Assembly: GCA_021776595.1 (NCBI GenBank)
Contig: JAJFFP010000064.1
Span: 1-64,000 of the forward strand
Origin: Robiginitomaculum sp.
GTDB taxonomy: Bacteria > Pseudomonadota > Alphaproteobacteria > Caulobacterales > Maricaulaceae
DNA length: 64,000 bases
Direction: 5' to 3'
Positions 8,818 through 20,336 of this stretch are shown here, in pieces (position 1 is the first letter of the stretch; the number at the start of each line of letters is the position of its first letter). A program made the translations under genes and the position numbers. Below the pieces are notes generated by a model. The model ran no database searches. It was not told the DNA's origin and worked only from the letters and a program-made list of their open reading frames with translations.

Positions 8818-10260
8818 CTAAAACAGGCTGGCGGCGGCGGCCTGTGACCAGCGCTCCAGCGCCGGCAACAGCCAGTAGGCACCCGGCAACACCAAAAATG
8901 CCGCCGCGCCTGCGGTTAATGGCAACGTAAAGGACGGGGTGACAAAAGCCGGTGCCGGATCATCAAACCACATGATTTTGACAATGCGCAAATAATAAAA
9001 TGCACCAACAACGCTAAGCACTGCGCCAAAAATGGCCAGCCACAAAAGGCCACCCTCTACCGCTGCCATAAAGATATAGAGCTTTCCAAAAAAACCGGCC
9101 AGTGGCGGCAAACCGGCAATGGAGAACATTAACAGGCTAAAACTCAAGGCCAAACCTGGCCGCGATTGCGACAGGCCCGCCAGGTCGTCAATGTTTTCCA
9201 CCATGCCTTCACTTTGGCGCATAGCCAATATACAGGCAAAAATTCCCAGTGTGGTAATCAGATAAAGGCCCATATAGAAAAGCAGAGCCTCCAGCCCGCG
9301 CTGACTGCCTGCGGCCAGTGCAATCATCGCATAGCCCATATTGGCAATTGAGGAATACGCCATCAGGCGTTTGATATTGCGTTGCATAATAGCCCCGAAA
9401 TACCCCACCGTCATGGAGAGCACACTTAATGCCACCACCACTTGTTGCCACTGCCCCATTAGCTCGCCAAATGGTCCCATAAGCAGGCGCGCAATCAGGG
9501 TAATGGCGGCAAATTTGGGCGCAGAGGCAAAAAACGCGGTCACCGGGGTCGGCGCCCCCTGATAAACATCGGGCGTCCACATGTGAAACGGCACAGCCGA
9601 GATTTTGAACGCAAGACCACTCAATACAAACACCACGCCGATAATCAGGCCCACAGAAGCATCTGATTGCACCGCTTCGGCTATCCCGGTAAAGCGCGTG
9701 GTCCCGGCAAAGCCATAGACCATGGACATGCCATAAAGCAGCAAGCCGGAGGACAACGCCCCCAAAACAAAATACTTCAGGCCCGCTTCGGAGGCCCGCA
9801 AGGAGGAGCGGTTAAACGCGGCCAGCACATAAAGCGACAGGCTTTGCAGCTCCAGCCCCACATAAAGCGACAGCAGGTCATTGGCCGAAACCATAATCAT
9901 CATGCCAATACTCGCCAGCAGAACCAGGATGGCATATTCGTATTTGACGATTTTTTCGATTTTCAGAAAACCGCTGCCGATCACCAGCACCAGTGCACCC
10001 GAAAGCAAAATGGCAGTTTTGGCAAACAGCGCCAATCGGTCAAGGATCAGCGCGCCGCCAAAGGCCTCCCGTGTATCCATACCCGCCGAACGCAAACCCC
10101 AGACGGCCACCCCGATCAGCGCGATCACACTGACCAGATTAATAATCTGGCTGGCCCGCTCGCCGCGCATGGCCCCTGCCACCAGCAAAAACAAAGCCGT
10201 CAGCGTCAAGGCCGCTTCCGGTGCTATGGATGAGAGGTTGGACATAAAAGATGTCATCAC
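8818..10260 (-). CDS. nuoN: NADH-quinone oxidoreductase subunit N
   Basis: One of the three antiporter-like proton-pumping subunits of respiratory complex I, in the inner membrane. The 480-residue protein is almost wholly hydrophobic with about 14 helices; the Mrp-antiporter-type core is visible in LALFAKTAILLSGALV and in KISAVPFHMWTPDVYQGAP, a hallmark of NuoN. It follows nuoM by 6 bp in the nuo operon. Confidence 0.96.
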   Translation of the reverse strand: MMTSFMSNLSSIAPEAALTLTALFLLVAGAMRGERASQIINLVSVIALIGVAVWGLRSAGMDTREAFGGALILDRLALFAKTAILLSGALVLVIGSGFLKIEKIVKYEYAILVLLASIGMMIMVSANDLLSLYVGLELQSLSLYVLAAFNRSSLRASEAGLKYFVLGALSSGLLLYGMSMVYGFAGTTRFTGIAEAVQSDASVGLIIGVVFVLSGLAFKISAVPFHMWTPDVYQGAPTPVTAFFASAPKFAAITLIARLLMGPFGELMGQWQQVVVALSVLSMTVGYFGAIMQRNIKRLMAYSSIANMGYAMIALAAGSQRGLEALLFYMGLYLITTLGIFACILAMRQSEGMVENIDDLAGLSQSRPGLALSFSLLMFSIAGLPPLAGFFGKLYIFMAAVEGGLLWLAIFGAVLSVVGAFYYLRIVKIMWFDDPAPAFVTPSFTLPLTAGAAAFLVLPGAYWLLPALERWSQAAAASLF

Positions 10261-10266
10261 GCTGTC

Positions 10267-11772
10267 CTATTGTATGGCCGGTGCAGCGATGGCGATGTGC
10301 TCAACAAGCGCCTCCACAGCCGGACCAGTCAAATCAGTTACAAGAGAGGGCCAAATGCCAAACAGGATCGTGGCAATCACCAGAGGGGAAAATACAATCA
10401 CTTCACGGCGCACCATATCGGTTATGTCGTGCAATTTGGGATTGGTGATGTCGCCGTAGATCACGCGCTTATAAAGCGTCAGTGCATACACTGCCGACAG
10501 GATCACCCCAAAGGCCGCGCCAAAGGCAATCCAGCTATTGACCAGATAGCCACCGGTCATGGTCAGAAACTCACCGACAAAGCCCGACGTGCCCGGCAGG
10601 CCAACATTGGCCATGGTGAACAACATAAATACCGTGGCATAAACCGGCATACGCTGTGCCAGACCGCCATAGGCGGCGATCTCACGCGTGTGCATCCGGT
10701 CATAAATCACACCAACGATGAGGAACAAGGCACCGGAAACCAGCCCGTGGCTGATCATCTGGAACATGGCCCCTTGCACACCGATTAAATTCATCGAGAA
10801 AATACCAATGGTCACAAAGCCCATATGCGCCACAGAAGAATAGGCGATCAGTTTTTTCATATCGGTCTGGCGAAACGCCACCAGTGATGTATAGATAATC
10901 GCAATGACCGAAAGCACAAAGATAAGCGGCGCAAAGGTATGTGAGGCATCAGGGAACATGGGCAGGGAAAAGCGGATAAACCCATAACCGCCCATTTTAA
11001 GCAGCACACCGGCCAGAATAACTGACCCTGCCGTTGGTGCCTGCACGTGGGCATCCGGCAACCAGGTATGCACCGGCCACATTGGCATTTTAACTGCAAA
11101 CGAGGCAAAGAATCCAAGCCATAGCCAGGTTTGCATCCCAACCGGAAAATCAAAGTCCAGCAGCATCACCATATCGGTGGTGTCTGCGGTCAGGATCATG
11201 GCGACCACGGCGACCAGCATCAATACCGAGCCAAGCAGGGTATAGAGGAAGAATTTGAACGCGGCATAAACCCGGTCAGGTCCACCCCACACCCCGATGA
11301 TGATGAACATAGGAATCAGGCCTGCTTCGAAGAAGATGTAGAACAAGACAATATCGAGCGAGGCAAATACCCCGATCATCAGGGTTTCCAGGATCAGGAA
11401 TGCCACCATGTATTCGGTGATACGTTTTTTGACCACGCCCCAACTGGCAATAAAGCATAGCGGCATCAAAAACGTGGTCAGCACAATCAGCGAAAGCGAG
11501 ATGCCATCCACACCCAAATGATAGGACATGCCACCAAACCAGTCCGCCTTTTCGACAAACTGAAAACCGGGATCGGCAATGTTAAAGTCCAGCAGCGCCC
11601 AGATCGAAAGCCCAAAGGTAATCAGGCTGGTGGCCAGTGCCACACTGGGGGCATTACGGTCGATAATCCCGGCATCTTCGCCGCGCGCACTGGCACGAAA
11701 CACCAGCAATACCAAAGCGCCAAGCAGGGGCAGAAAAGTAATCAGGGATAAAATATGCGGCAGTGTGTTCAT
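10267..11772 (-). CDS. nuoM: NADH-quinone oxidoreductase subunit M
   Basis: An antiporter-like proton-translocating subunit of complex I. The 501-residue membrane protein shows the family signatures [21 protein letters not shown] (conserved lysine on the broken helix) and [14 protein letters not shown]. It lies 2 bp after nuoL and 6 bp before nuoN, consistent with one transcript. Confidence 0.96.
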   Translation of the reverse strand: MNTLPHILSLITFLPLLGALVLLVFRASARGEDAGIIDRNAPSVALATSLITFGLSIWALLDFNIADPGFQFVEKADWFGGMSYHLGVDGISLSLIVLTTFLMPLCFIASWGVVKKRITEYMVAFLILETLMIGVFASLDIVLFYIFFEAGLIPMFIIIGVWGGPDRVYAAFKFFLYTLLGSVLMLVAVVAMILTADTTDMVMLLDFDFPVGMQTWLWLGFFASFAVKMPMWPVHTWLPDAHVQAPTAGSVILAGVLLKMGGYGFIRFSLPMFPDASHTFAPLIFVLSVIAIIYTSLVAFRQTDMKKLIAYSSVAHMGFVTIGIFSMNLIGVQGAMFQMISHGLVSGALFLIVGVIYDRMHTREIAAYGGLAQRMPVYATVFMLFTMANVGLPGTSGFVGEFLTMTGGYLVNSWIAFGAAFGVILSAVYALTLYKRVIYGDITNPKLHDITDMVRREVIVFSPLVIATILFGIWPSLVTDLTGPAVEALVEHIAIAAPAIQ

Positions 11773-11774
11773 GA

Positions 11775-13823
11775 TCAGTGCCCCCCCGTCGCGCCGGAAA
11801 CCAGTATCCAGGTAATGAAGCCTACAAGGCCTATCAACATGACAAAGGCATAATGGTATAAAAAGCCGGTTTGCAGCCTGGCGATGCGCTTGGCCCCGGC
11901 CAGCGTTGCCGCCGCAAAGCCATTGGGACCAAGGCCGTCAATCAGCCGCTGATCGCCGCCTTTCCAAAACAGATCGCCCAGTTTGCGTGCGCCGCGCACC
12001 AGCACAAAGTCATAGATTTCGTCAAAATACCATTTGTTGTATAAAAACGGATGCACAATGCGGCTATTGGCCGCCATACGCGCACCAAGACCTTCGTGCA
12101 TGATATACATATACCAGGCGATCAAAAACCCGATTAGAGTCACTGCAAACGGCGACCAGACCACCCAGGTCGGCACATGGTGGCCACCACCATGTTCTTC
12201 CTCTGCACTTTGCGTTTCGGCGGCAGTCTGTTCAGTGCTGCTGTGCCCTTCTGTTATGACTGTTGCATCGTGAGCGGGAGCCGCTTCTGCCTCGATCACC
12301 GTGGCGCCGCGCCAAAAGGCGGCTTCCTTATCCCCAATGAAATCACTGGCGAACAGGGCACCCGCAAAAACAGCCCCGATAGAGAGCAGGAGCAGAGGAA
12401 ATAACATGGTGCGCGGGGATTCGTGCGCATGATCCAGCACGTCTTTTGGGCCGCGATAGGTGCCATGAAAGGTCATGAAAATCACCCGCCAGGAATAAAA
12501 CGACGTCATCAGCGCCGCGACCACCCCAATCCAGAAGGCCTCATAGCCAAAGGCGGTGCCCGCCGCCCCGGCTTCCCATGCTCCTTCGATAATGGCATCC
12601 TTGGAGAAAAATCCGGCAAAACCAAAATCTGTGCCCGGAATGCCCACGCCGGTCAGCGCCAGGGTGCCGATAATCATGGCAATCCAGGTCAGCGGCATTT
12701 TTTTGTAAATACCGCCCATTTTGCGCATGTCCTGTTCGTGATGCAGGCCGATAATGACTGACCCTGCCCCCAGGAATAATAGCGCTTTGAAGAAAGCGTG
12801 GGTAAAAAGATGGAAGATCGCCGCATCATAAAGACCAAGTCCGCCAGCCATAAACATATAGCCTAGCTGTGAACAGGTGGAATAGGCGATCACCCGTTTA
12901 ATATCATTTTGCACAAGGCCTACAGTGGCCGCAAAAAACGCCGTCATACCACCAATGATGGTGACAAACAGGCTGGCATGGGGGGCCAGATCAAAAATTG
13001 GCGCCGCGCGGGCGACCAGAAACACACCGGCGGTAACCATGGTGGCTGCGTGAATGAGAGCGGAAACCGGGGTCGGGCCTTCCATGGCGTCCGGCAGCCA
13101 GACATGCAAAAAGAATTGCGCGGATTTACCCATCGCTCCGATGAATAGCAAAAACGCAATCAGCTCAATGGCGTTAAATTTCATCCACAAGAAGGGAATG
13201 ACCAGATCGATTTTGCCTTGAGCGGCACCAAACACCGTATCAAAATCCAGTGAGCCAAACACCGCAAAAATGGTGAATATGCCAAGGGCAAAGCCAAAGT
13301 CCCCCACCCGGTTGGTGACAAATGCCTTGATAGCAGCGGCATTGGCTTCGGGCTTTTTATACCAGAACCCGATCAACAAATATGAGGCCAGCCCCACCCC
13401 TTCCCAGCCAAAAAACATTTGCAGGAAGTTGTTGGCCGTAACCAGCATCAACATGGCAAAGGTAAAGAAGGATAGATAGGCAAAGAAACGCGCTTTGTGC
13501 GGATCTTCGGCCATATAGCCCCAGGAATAAATATGCACCAATGAGGACACAAACGTCACCACCACCAGCATTACCGCCGTCAGGGTATCAACGCGCAGCG
13601 CCCAATTGGCCTGAAAATCCCCAACCGACAACCAGTTAAACACCTGGATCAATTGCTCATGCCCGTCATAGGCCACGGACTTGAAAGCAAAGAGGGATAG
13701 CACTACCGAAATCACCAAAAAGCCTGTGGTGACCAGTTGGGCCAGCCGGTCTCCTATGAGGCGTCCGAATAGACCGGCAATCAGCGCGCCCAATAACGGG
13801 CCAAAAACTATAAGTAGATACAT
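11775..13823 (-). CDS. nuoL: NADH-quinone oxidoreductase subunit L
   Basis: The distal antiporter-like subunit of complex I, bearing the long lateral helix at its C-terminal end. At 682 residues it is slightly long for NuoL. Signatures include [17 protein letters not shown] near residue 140 and [18 protein letters not shown] near residue 240. An acidic, His-rich segment at about residues 520-560 (ending [13 protein letters not shown]) sits between membrane segments and probably accounts for the extra length. It is followed by nuoM after 2 bp. Confidence 0.96.
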   Translation of the reverse strand: MYLLIVFGPLLGALIAGLFGRLIGDRLAQLVTTGFLVISVVLSLFAFKSVAYDGHEQLIQVFNWLSVGDFQANWALRVDTLTAVMLVVVTFVSSLVHIYSWGYMAEDPHKARFFAYLSFFTFAMLMLVTANNFLQMFFGWEGVGLASYLLIGFWYKKPEANAAAIKAFVTNRVGDFGFALGIFTIFAVFGSLDFDTVFGAAQGKIDLVIPFLWMKFNAIELIAFLLFIGAMGKSAQFFLHVWLPDAMEGPTPVSALIHAATMVTAGVFLVARAAPIFDLAPHASLFVTIIGGMTAFFAATVGLVQNDIKRVIAYSTCSQLGYMFMAGGLGLYDAAIFHLFTHAFFKALLFLGAGSVIIGLHHEQDMRKMGGIYKKMPLTWIAMIIGTLALTGVGIPGTDFGFAGFFSKDAIIEGAWEAGAAGTAFGYEAFWIGVVAALMTSFYSWRVIFMTFHGTYRGPKDVLDHAHESPRTMLFPLLLLSIGAVFAGALFASDFIGDKEAAFWRGATVIEAEAAPAHDATVITEGHSSTEQTAAETQSAEEEHGGGHHVPTWVVWSPFAVTLIGFLIAWYMYIMHEGLGARMAANSRIVHPFLYNKWYFDEIYDFVLVRGARKLGDLFWKGGDQRLIDGLGPNGFAAATLAGAKRIARLQTGFLYHYAFVMLIGLVGFITWILVSGATGGH

Positions 13824-13830
13824 GGCCCGC

Positions 13831-14145
13831 TCAACCCTTCATCAGATTGATGTCTGAAACAGCAATATTGCCGCGATTACGAAAATAAACCACCAGAATG
13901 GCCAGCCCTACGGCGGCCTCGGCGGCGGCAACAGTAAGCACAAAGAGGGCGAATACCTGACCGCCAAGATCCTGTAAATGTGTGGAGAACGCCACAAAGT
14001 TTATATTCACAGAGAGCAAAATCAGCTCCACCGACATCAGTATGATGATGACGTTTTTGCGGTTCACAAAAATGCCAAATACGCCGATCGAGAAAATAAT
14101 CGCGGCCACTGCCAGATAATGTGCCAGCCCAATTTCCATGTTCAT
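13831..14145 (-). CDS. nuoK: NADH-quinone oxidoreductase subunit K
   Basis: A small (104-residue) three-helix membrane subunit of complex I, homologous to MrpC/ND4L. The conserved glutamate in [15 protein letters not shown] (Glu38 region) and the second in [11 protein letters not shown] are present, both needed for proton transfer in the family. A second Met two codons in is an alternative start. It lies in operon between nuoJ and nuoL. Confidence 0.95.
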   Translation of the reverse strand: MNMEIGLAHYLAVAAIIFSIGVFGIFVNRKNVIIILMSVELILLSVNINFVAFSTHLQDLGGQVFALFVLTVAAAEAAVGLAILVVYFRNRGNIAVSDINLMKG

Positions 14146-14150
14146 TTCCC

Positions 14151-14771
14151 TTACAGCCCCTGGCCTGGTTTAACGTCCACCAGTTCCACACCATCCTCGG
14201 CACGGCGCGCCACTTGCGCCGAAATATTCTGCCGCTTTACGCCTTTTTTATGAAAATTGGTCAGCACCACCGCACCGATCATCGCCACCAGCAAAACCAG
14301 ACCCGCCGCCTCAATAAAAAAGGCGTAATCTGTATAAAGAACCTCGGAAATGGCCCGCAGGTTATCCTGCCCGGCATCGATCGGGGCCTGGCGCAATTCT
14401 TGTGCCTTGTCACTGATATGCCAGCTCGCGCCCAACACAATCAGCTCAATGGTCAAAACGGCAGACAACAATCCACCGAGCGGCAGATAATCGGCAAAAC
14501 CCTGACGCAGCTCAACATAATCAATATCCAGCATCATCACCACGAACAGGAACAATACCGCCACTGCGCCCACATAGACCATGATCAAAATCATCGCCAA
14601 AAACTCTGCACCCATCAGCACAAACAGACCCGCCGCCGAGAAAAACGTCATGATCAGGAATAAAACCGAGCGCACCGGATTGCGCGCCGACACGACGCCA
14701 AAGGCAAACGCAATCGCCGCACCGGCAAAGACGTAAAACGCCACCGCAGGAAGTAAGACGGCCAGATCCAT
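14151..14771 (-). CDS. nuoJ: NADH-quinone oxidoreductase subunit J
   Basis: A five-helix membrane subunit of complex I. Family features are the N-terminal [12 protein letters not shown], the segment [20 protein letters not shown], and the pi-bulge helix [24 protein letters not shown] with its conserved tyrosine. I chose the ATG at 14771, which has GGAG at a good distance; an upstream in-frame GTG at 14783 would place the ribosome-binding site inside the gene. The protein has 206 residues. Confidence 0.94.
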   Translation of the reverse strand: MDLAVLLPAVAFYVFAGAAIAFAFGVVSARNPVRSVLFLIMTFFSAAGLFVLMGAEFLAMILIMVYVGAVAVLFLFVVMMLDIDYVELRQGFADYLPLGGLLSAVLTIELIVLGASWHISDKAQELRQAPIDAGQDNLRAISEVLYTDYAFFIEAAGLVLLVAMIGAVVLTNFHKKGVKRQNISAQVARRAEDGVELVDVKPGQGL

Positions 14772-14795
14772 TATGCTCTCCACTGCCTCATGATG

Positions 14796-15284
14796 TTACC
14801 GGTATGGCTCATCAAGTTTGAGGTTCTGTATGATTTCACGCTCCCAGCGATCCCCATTGTCCAACAATTTGTCCTTGTCATAGAACAGTTCTTCGCGGGT
14901 TTCGGTGGCAAATTCAAAGTTCGGCCCCTCGACAATGGCATCCACCGGGCAGGCCTCCTGACAGAAGCCGCAATAAATGCACTTGGTCATGTCAATGTCA
15001 TAGCGCGTCGTTCGCCGCGAACCATCCATGCGCGGCTCGGCCTCAATGGTGATAGCCTGCGCCGGACAAATGGCCTCGCACAGTTTACAGGCGATGCAGC
15101 GCTCCTCACCACTATCATAGCGGCGAAGCACATGCTGGCCGCGAAAACGCGGGCTTAGAGGGCCTTTTTCAAAGGGGTAATTCAGCGTTGGTTTGGGACG
15201 AAAGAAATACTTCATGCCCAGGACAAACGCGCCCAGGAAATCCAGCAGCAGTGCACTGCGCAAAAATCGCGTTATCGCACCCAT
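14796..15284 (-). CDS. nuoI: NADH-quinone oxidoreductase subunit I
   Basis: A peripheral-arm ferredoxin-like subunit carrying clusters N6a and N6b that pass electrons toward NuoB. Two complete 4Fe-4S motifs are seen, [12 protein letters not shown] and [12 protein letters not shown]. The start at 15284 (MGAITRF) is preceded by GGGGAG; a TTG seven codons upstream would overlap nuoH. The length of 162 residues is typical. Confidence 0.95.
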   Translation of the reverse strand: MGAITRFLRSALLLDFLGAFVLGMKYFFRPKPTLNYPFEKGPLSPRFRGQHVLRRYDSGEERCIACKLCEAICPAQAITIEAEPRMDGSRRTTRYDIDMTKCIYCGFCQEACPVDAIVEGPNFEFATETREELFYDKDKLLDNGDRWEREIIQNLKLDEPYR

Positions 15285-15285
15285 A

Positions 15286-16341
15286 TCATGCACTCCCCTG
15301 CACAAAAACCACCCAGGCCGATACCAGCACTACCGCGCCCATGGAGATCGGCAGAAACACTTTCCAGCCCAGCCGCATTAACTGGTCATAGCGGTAACGC
15401 GGCACAATGGCTTTAACCATGGCAAACAGGAAGAAGGTAAACAGCGCCTTGAAAGCGAACCAGAATACTGGCGGTATCCAGGTAAAGGGCGCTATATCAA
15501 CCGGTGCATGCCAGCCGCCAAGAAACAGGATTGTGACCATGGAACACATCAACACAATGTTCAGATATTCGCCGATCATAAACAAAAGATAGAGCGTCGA
15601 GGAATATTCAACCTGATACCCCGCCACCAGTTCGGATTCGGCTTCGGGCAGATCAAAGGGCGGGCGATTGGTTTCAGCCAGGGCCGAAATAAAGAACACC
15701 ACCATCATCGGCAGCATAACCAGTGTAATGGGCGATAAGGCAATGCCATACCAGTGCCAAAAACCACCGGCCTGCGCCTCGACAATTTCACTCAAATTCA
15801 TAGAGCCAGCCAGCAATAGAACGGTGACAATCACAAAGCCGATAGAGACCTCATAAGAGATCATTTGCGCGGTCGAGCGCAACGCGCCAAGGAATGAATA
15901 TTTGGAGTTGGACGCCCATCCACCAAGGATAATGCCATAAACGCCAAGCGAGGAAATCGCCAGCAAATACAATATGCCCACATTAAGGTCTGATACCACC
16001 CAGCCCGGTGCCACCGGCACCACAGCCCAGGCGATAAACGCCATAGTAAGCGATAAAAACGGCGCCAGAATGAAAATGCCTTTATCCGTGCCCGCCGGGA
16101 TGATGACCTCTTTTAGCGCAAATTTGATAAAGTCGGCAAAGGATTGCAACAGCCCGAACGCGCCTACCACATTTGGCCCTTTGCGCATCTGCACGGCAGC
16201 CCAGATTTTGCGGTCAGCCAGCAAAATAAAGGCCAGCGATATAAGCAGCACCACCACAAAGCCCAACACTTTGAGCAGAGTGATCACCGTCCAGCCCAGT
16301 GCCGTGGAGGTGTCGAACAGCATGGAGAAAAAATCAGCCAT
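15286..16341 (-). CDS. nuoH: NADH-quinone oxidoreductase subunit H
   Basis: The membrane subunit that forms most of the quinone-binding chamber of complex I. It has 351 residues and eight or nine helices. Family motifs are [20 protein letters not shown] near residue 50 and [20 protein letters not shown] near residue 220, the latter with the conserved acidic loop. It is followed by nuoI after one base and preceded by a 500-bp repeat-filled gap. Confidence 0.96.
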   Translation of the reverse strand: MADFFSMLFDTSTALGWTVITLLKVLGFVVVLLISLAFILLADRKIWAAVQMRKGPNVVGAFGLLQSFADFIKFALKEVIIPAGTDKGIFILAPFLSLTMAFIAWAVVPVAPGWVVSDLNVGILYLLAISSLGVYGIILGGWASNSKYSFLGALRSTAQMISYEVSIGFVIVTVLLLAGSMNLSEIVEAQAGGFWHWYGIALSPITLVMLPMMVVFFISALAETNRPPFDLPEAESELVAGYQVEYSSTLYLLFMIGEYLNIVLMCSMVTILFLGGWHAPVDIAPFTWIPPVFWFAFKALFTFFLFAMVKAIVPRYRYDQLMRLGWKVFLPISMGAVVLVSAWVVFVQGSA

Positions 16342-16841
16342 TTAATTCACCGTCAGCCCGGCACAAGCCAGGGTCCAGATATGCTTTTCCGCTGAATACC
16401 GACGTATCTCGGTATGACGCCTTATGTCATTACCGGGCTTGTCCCGGAAATCCAGTAATGCCCTCACTGCCCCCTCATCCTGAGGCGCTCGCACAGCGAG
16501 CCTCGAAGGATGGATTGCCCGGATAAACCGGGCAAAGACATGGTTAGTCTCCGTCACTCCGGTCCCGGATCGGTGTCCTGGACAGGCTCCAGTCGGTATC
16601 CAGGTGTGACTCACCACTGGATTCCGGCCTGCGCCGGAATGACGAGAGTGGAGCAACATGGCTTTCCTCCCCCGCCTCATCCTGAGCCTGTCGAAGGAGC
16701 GGGGGAGGTGTCCTGAAAGGACGGAGGGGGCAATAACAGAAGTGGCAGAAAAGCCCCCCCTCCGGTCGCTAACACGCCCATCTCCCCCGTAAACGGAGGA
16801 GGAAAAATAAGGCCGGACTACTATATTGATCTGCATAACTA
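16342..16841. repeat. 500-bp mosaic of palindromic repeats between nuoG and nuoH
   Basis: At least three repeat families are concatenated here. GTCATACCG/CCGGAATGACG-type hairpins lie at 16351-16420, 16426-16455 and 16552-16644. A CCTCATCCTGAGG...CCTCGAAGGATGG element lies at 16473-16513. A CCTCCCCCGC...GCGGGGGAGG hairpin lies at 16665-16708, with a related CTCCCCCGT piece near 16785. A 167-codon frame is open through all of it on the minus strand, but it merely translates the repeats. The nuo transcript must cross this region, which could fold into several hairpins. Confidence 0.8.
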
Positions 16842-18911
16842 TCATTCTGCCGCCTCCCGCACGCCAAGTGTATTCGCCGCACAGGCCGCCATAACGGCGC
16901 TGGCGCGGGCAATCGGGTTGGTCAGATAATGATCAGTAACCGGTGAGGCAAATGCCTTACCCGTCACCTTGCCGGATTTGCCCAGCTTGGCCGGATCAAA
17001 GGCAGAGGCATCAGGGCGACGAATGGTGGCACGCAAGCCCTCCAGATCGTCATAAGGCAAAGTGCGTTCCAGCGTATCGGAGAGCGCCCTAAGTATTGCC
17101 CAGTCCTCGCGCGCCTCGCCTTTGGGAAACACCGAGCGGAACCCGTCCTGCATACGCCCTTCGGTATTGGTATAAAGCCCATCTTTTTCGGTATAGGCCG
17201 CGCCCGGCAGGATCACATCGGCGCGGTGCGCCCCGGCATCGCCGTGGCTGCCCTGATAAATCACAAAGGCCTTGCCAAGCGCGCTCATGTCGATTTCGTC
17301 GGCACCCAAAAGGTAAACCGTGTCAATCTCGCCAGCTTTTGCCGCTATAAGAATATCATCTGTATTCTTGCCGCCATTGGTTGGTATAAAGCCAATATCC
17401 AGCCCGCCTACCCGTGCTGCTGCCGTATGCAATACATTAAAGCCGTTCCAGTCCTCGCGCACGATTTTCATTTTGGCGGCCAGCTCACCAACCTCACGCA
17501 ATACCTGCGCCCCGTCGGGCCGGGATAATGCGCCCATGCCGACTATGATCATCGGGTTTTTGGCTTTCTTGAAGCGCGCCGCAAAGCCACCACGTTTTTT
17601 TGCAAAGGCGGCAATATCGGCCGGGCCGGTGCCCAGATGCTCATATGGATAGGTCAGATCAGCCGCTTGACCAATGACGCCAATATCGGCCTCGCCATGC
17701 AGCCAGACGCCGCGAATACGGGCATTAATGATCGGCGCTTCCATACGTGGATTGGTGCCGATCAGCAAAATGGCATCGGCCTTGTCAATACCGGCAATGC
17801 CCGAATTGAAAAGATAACCCTCGCGGCCCTGTCCATTCCCCTGGCCACCTATGGCCGCACCGTCCTGACGACAATCGAGCGAGGTGACGCCCAGGGAGCC
17901 CATCAGGTCTTTTAAGGCTTTCATGCTTTCCATATCGCACAGATCACCGGCAATGGCGGCCATGCGTTCCGGATCGCCCTTCAGGCGCTTGGCCACAACA
18001 TCCAGCGCCTCGCCCCAACTGGCCGGGACCAGCTTGTCGTTTTTTCTCACAAAAGGTTTATCCAGACGCTGGCGTTTTAAGCCATCCCAGACAAAACGGG
18101 TTTTGTCGGAAATCCACTCCTCGTTCACGTCATCATTATTGCGCGGCAAAATGCGCATCACTTCGGACCCGCGCGAATCCACCCGGATGTTAGAGCCAAC
18201 CGCATCCATCACATCAACGCTTTCGGTCTTCACCAGCTCCCATGGCCGCGCATTGAACGCATAGGGGCGGGATGTCAGCGCGCCAACCGGGCATAGATCA
18301 ATCACATTGCCCGACAGCTCTGAGGTGAGGTTTGCCTGCAAATAGGTGGTGATTTCTGCATTCTCGCCGCGATTAACCAGACCCAGTTCCTCGACGCCGG
18401 CGACCTCGGAAATAAAACGCACACAGCGTGTGCACTGGATGCAACGGGTCATATTGGTTTTGACCAATGGCCCCATATTTTTTTCTTCAACCGCGCGCTT
18501 AGGTTCATCATAACGGGTGCGGCCCCGGCCATAGCCCATGGCCTGATCCTGCAAATCACATTCGCCGCCCTGATCACAGATCGGGCAATCCAGCGGGTGA
18601 TTGATCAACAAAAATTCCATCACCCCTTCGCGGGCTTTTTTGACCACCGCCGAATCCGTGCGAATATTAGCCGGTGTGCCGTCACGATTGGGGCGCAAAT
18701 CATTGACCGACATGGCACACGAGGCCATCGGCTTGGGCGCGCCCACCCATTCAACCAGACACATGCGGCAATTGCCGGCCACAGACAGGCGCTCGTGATA
18801 ACAAAAGCGCGGGATTTCTGCCCCGGCTTCCTCACAGGCCTGCATCAGCGTGTAATGGCCCGGAACCTCGATTTCCTTGCCATCCACGTTTACTTTGCGC
18901 AATTCACTCAT
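16842..18911 (-). CDS. nuoG: NADH-quinone oxidoreductase subunit G
   Basis: The large iron-sulfur subunit of the complex I peripheral arm. The N-terminal 2Fe-2S domain has Cys37, Cys48, Cys51 and Cys65 (CYHERLSVAGNCRMC). It is followed by the NuoG His/Cys 4Fe-4S region CPICDQGGECDLQDQ and the ferredoxin-like CIQCTRC motif. The remaining two thirds are a molybdopterin-oxidoreductase-like domain, in which GTNPRMEAPIINARIR is recognisable. At 689 residues it is the short alphaproteobacterial/mitochondrial form. Confidence 0.96.
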   Translation of the reverse strand: MSELRKVNVDGKEIEVPGHYTLMQACEEAGAEIPRFCYHERLSVAGNCRMCLVEWVGAPKPMASCAMSVNDLRPNRDGTPANIRTDSAVVKKAREGVMEFLLINHPLDCPICDQGGECDLQDQAMGYGRGRTRYDEPKRAVEEKNMGPLVKTNMTRCIQCTRCVRFISEVAGVEELGLVNRGENAEITTYLQANLTSELSGNVIDLCPVGALTSRPYAFNARPWELVKTESVDVMDAVGSNIRVDSRGSEVMRILPRNNDDVNEEWISDKTRFVWDGLKRQRLDKPFVRKNDKLVPASWGEALDVVAKRLKGDPERMAAIAGDLCDMESMKALKDLMGSLGVTSLDCRQDGAAIGGQGNGQGREGYLFNSGIAGIDKADAILLIGTNPRMEAPIINARIRGVWLHGEADIGVIGQAADLTYPYEHLGTGPADIAAFAKKRGGFAARFKKAKNPMIIVGMGALSRPDGAQVLREVGELAAKMKIVREDWNGFNVLHTAAARVGGLDIGFIPTNGGKNTDDILIAAKAGEIDTVYLLGADEIDMSALGKAFVIYQGSHGDAGAHRADVILPGAAYTEKDGLYTNTEGRMQDGFRSVFPKGEAREDWAILRALSDTLERTLPYDDLEGLRATIRRPDASAFDPAKLGKSGKVTGKAFASPVTDHYLTNPIARASAVMAACAANTLGVREAAE

Positions 18912-18937
18912 GCCACAGCCCCATTCACACTCTTGAG

Positions 18938-19006
18938 CGTCATACCGAGATACGTCGGTATCCAGTTGTGAATCTGCTCTGGATTCCGGCCTTCGCCGGA
19001 ATGACG
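18938..19006. repeat. Palindromic repeat between nuoF and nuoG
   Basis: Two hairpins, 18938-18965 (GTCATACCG...CGGTATCCAG) and 18979-19006 (CTGGATTCC...GGAATGACG), form a full copy of the two-hairpin family. It fills most of the 123-bp gap. Confidence 0.8.
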
Positions 19007-19034
19007 AGGTATGGTATTTTGTGTCCTCACTGCC

Positions 19035-20336
19035 CTACTCCGCCGCCACCGCATGGACAGATTTGCCCGCGCGATAGGTGTTGATCTTGTCTTCGATCTC
19101 ATGCCTGAAATGGCGGATCAGGCCTTGCACCGGCCAGGCCGCCGCATCGCCAAGAGCACAAATGGTGTGGCCCTCAATCTCCTGAGAAACGTCCAGCAGC
19201 ATATCAATCTCCGCCATTTCCGCCTTGCCTTCGCACATGCGGGTCAGCACCCGCCACATCCACCCCGTTCCCTCGCGGCACGGGGTGCACTGGCCGCAGC
19301 TTTCATGCTTGTAAAAATAGCTAAGCCGCGTAATCGCCCGCACCATATCGGTGCTTTGGTCCATCACAATCACGGCGGCAGTGCCAAGGCCGGATTTATG
19401 TTCTTTAAGCGCGTCAAAATCCATCAAAACCGTATCGCAAATGTCCCGTGGCAGACAAGGCACAGACGAGCCACCGGGGATAATGGCTTTCAGGTTATCC
19501 CAGCCACCGATAACGCCGCCAGCGTGTTTTTCAATCAGGGTTTTCAAGGGGATGGACATTTCTTCTTCGACATTGCACGGCGTATTCACATGCCCGGATA
19601 GGCAAAAAACCTTGGTGCCGGCATTACCGGGGCGGCCAAAGCCAGAAAACCACCCTGCGCCCCGGCGCAAAATGGTGGGGGCCACGGCAATGCTTTCCAC
19701 ATTATTGACCGTGGTCGGGCAGCCATAAAGCCCGGCATTGGCCGGAAATGGCGGCTTGAGGCGCGGCTGGCCTTTTTTGCCCTCAAGGCTTTCCAGCAAG
19801 GCGGTTTCCTCGCCGCAAATATATGCCCCGGCGCCATGGTGCAGGTAAAGATCAAAATCAAAACCCGATCCACAGGCATTTTTGCCGATCAGCCCCGCTT
19901 TATAAGCCTCATCAATAGCCTTTTGCAGGGCGATGCGCTCGTCAATATATTCCCCGCGCAAATAAATATAACAGGCATTGGCCCGCATGGCGAAAGAAGC
20001 AATAAGGCAGCCCTCGACCAGCAAATGTGGATCGTGGCGCATTATGTCCCGGTCTTTACAAGTGCCGGGTTCGCTCTCGTCGGCATTGACCACCAGATAA
20101 TGCGGGCGGTCCTTTACCTCTTTGGGCATAAACGACCATTTTAGCCCGGTGGGAAAACCAGCGCCGCCGCGCCCCCGCAATCCGCTTGCCTTGATCTGCT
20201 CCACAATCCAGTCATCACCAAGCGCCAAAAACTCACCCGTGCCATTCCACGCGCCGCGTTTTTTGGCTGCCTCCAGAGACGGGTCCTGCAAGCCATAAAG
20301 ATTGGTGAAGATGCGATTTTTATCGTCAAGCATCAT
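19035..20336 (-). CDS. nuoF: NADH-quinone oxidoreductase subunit F
   Basis: The NADH-oxidising flavoprotein subunit of complex I. The FMN/NADH-binding glycine-rich loop [10 protein letters not shown] lies near residues 55-64. The motif [14 protein letters not shown] is near residue 180, and the N3 4Fe-4S motif [14 protein letters not shown] is near residue 350. The protein has 433 residues. The start overlaps the stop of the small upstream membrane-protein gene by 11 bp; a second ATG immediately follows. Confidence 0.96.
   Translation of the reverse strand: MMLDDKNRIFTNLYGLQDPSLEAAKKRGAWNGTGEFLALGDDWIVEQIKASGLRGRGGAGFPTGLKWSFMPKEVKDRPHYLVVNADESEPGTCKDRDIMRHDPHLLVEGCLIASFAMRANACYIYLRGEYIDERIALQKAIDEAYKAGLIGKNACGSGFDFDLYLHHGAGAYICGEETALLESLEGKKGQPRLKPPFPANAGLYGCPTTVNNVESIAVAPTILRRGAGWFSGFGRPGNAGTKVFCLSGHVNTPCNVEEEMSIPLKTLIEKHAGGVIGGWDNLKAIIPGGSSVPCLPRDICDTVLMDFDALKEHKSGLGTAAVIVMDQSTDMVRAITRLSYFYKHESCGQCTPCREGTGWMWRVLTRMCEGKAEMAEIDMLLDVSQEIEGHTICALGDAAAWPVQGLIRHFRHEIEDKINTYRAGKSVHAVAAE

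Noticed and set aside
16342-16845. 167-codon minus-strand frame between nuoG and nuoH
   Set aside because: Its sequence is a translation of palindromic repeats, which appear in similar form elsewhere in the window; no ribosome-binding site or family similarity.
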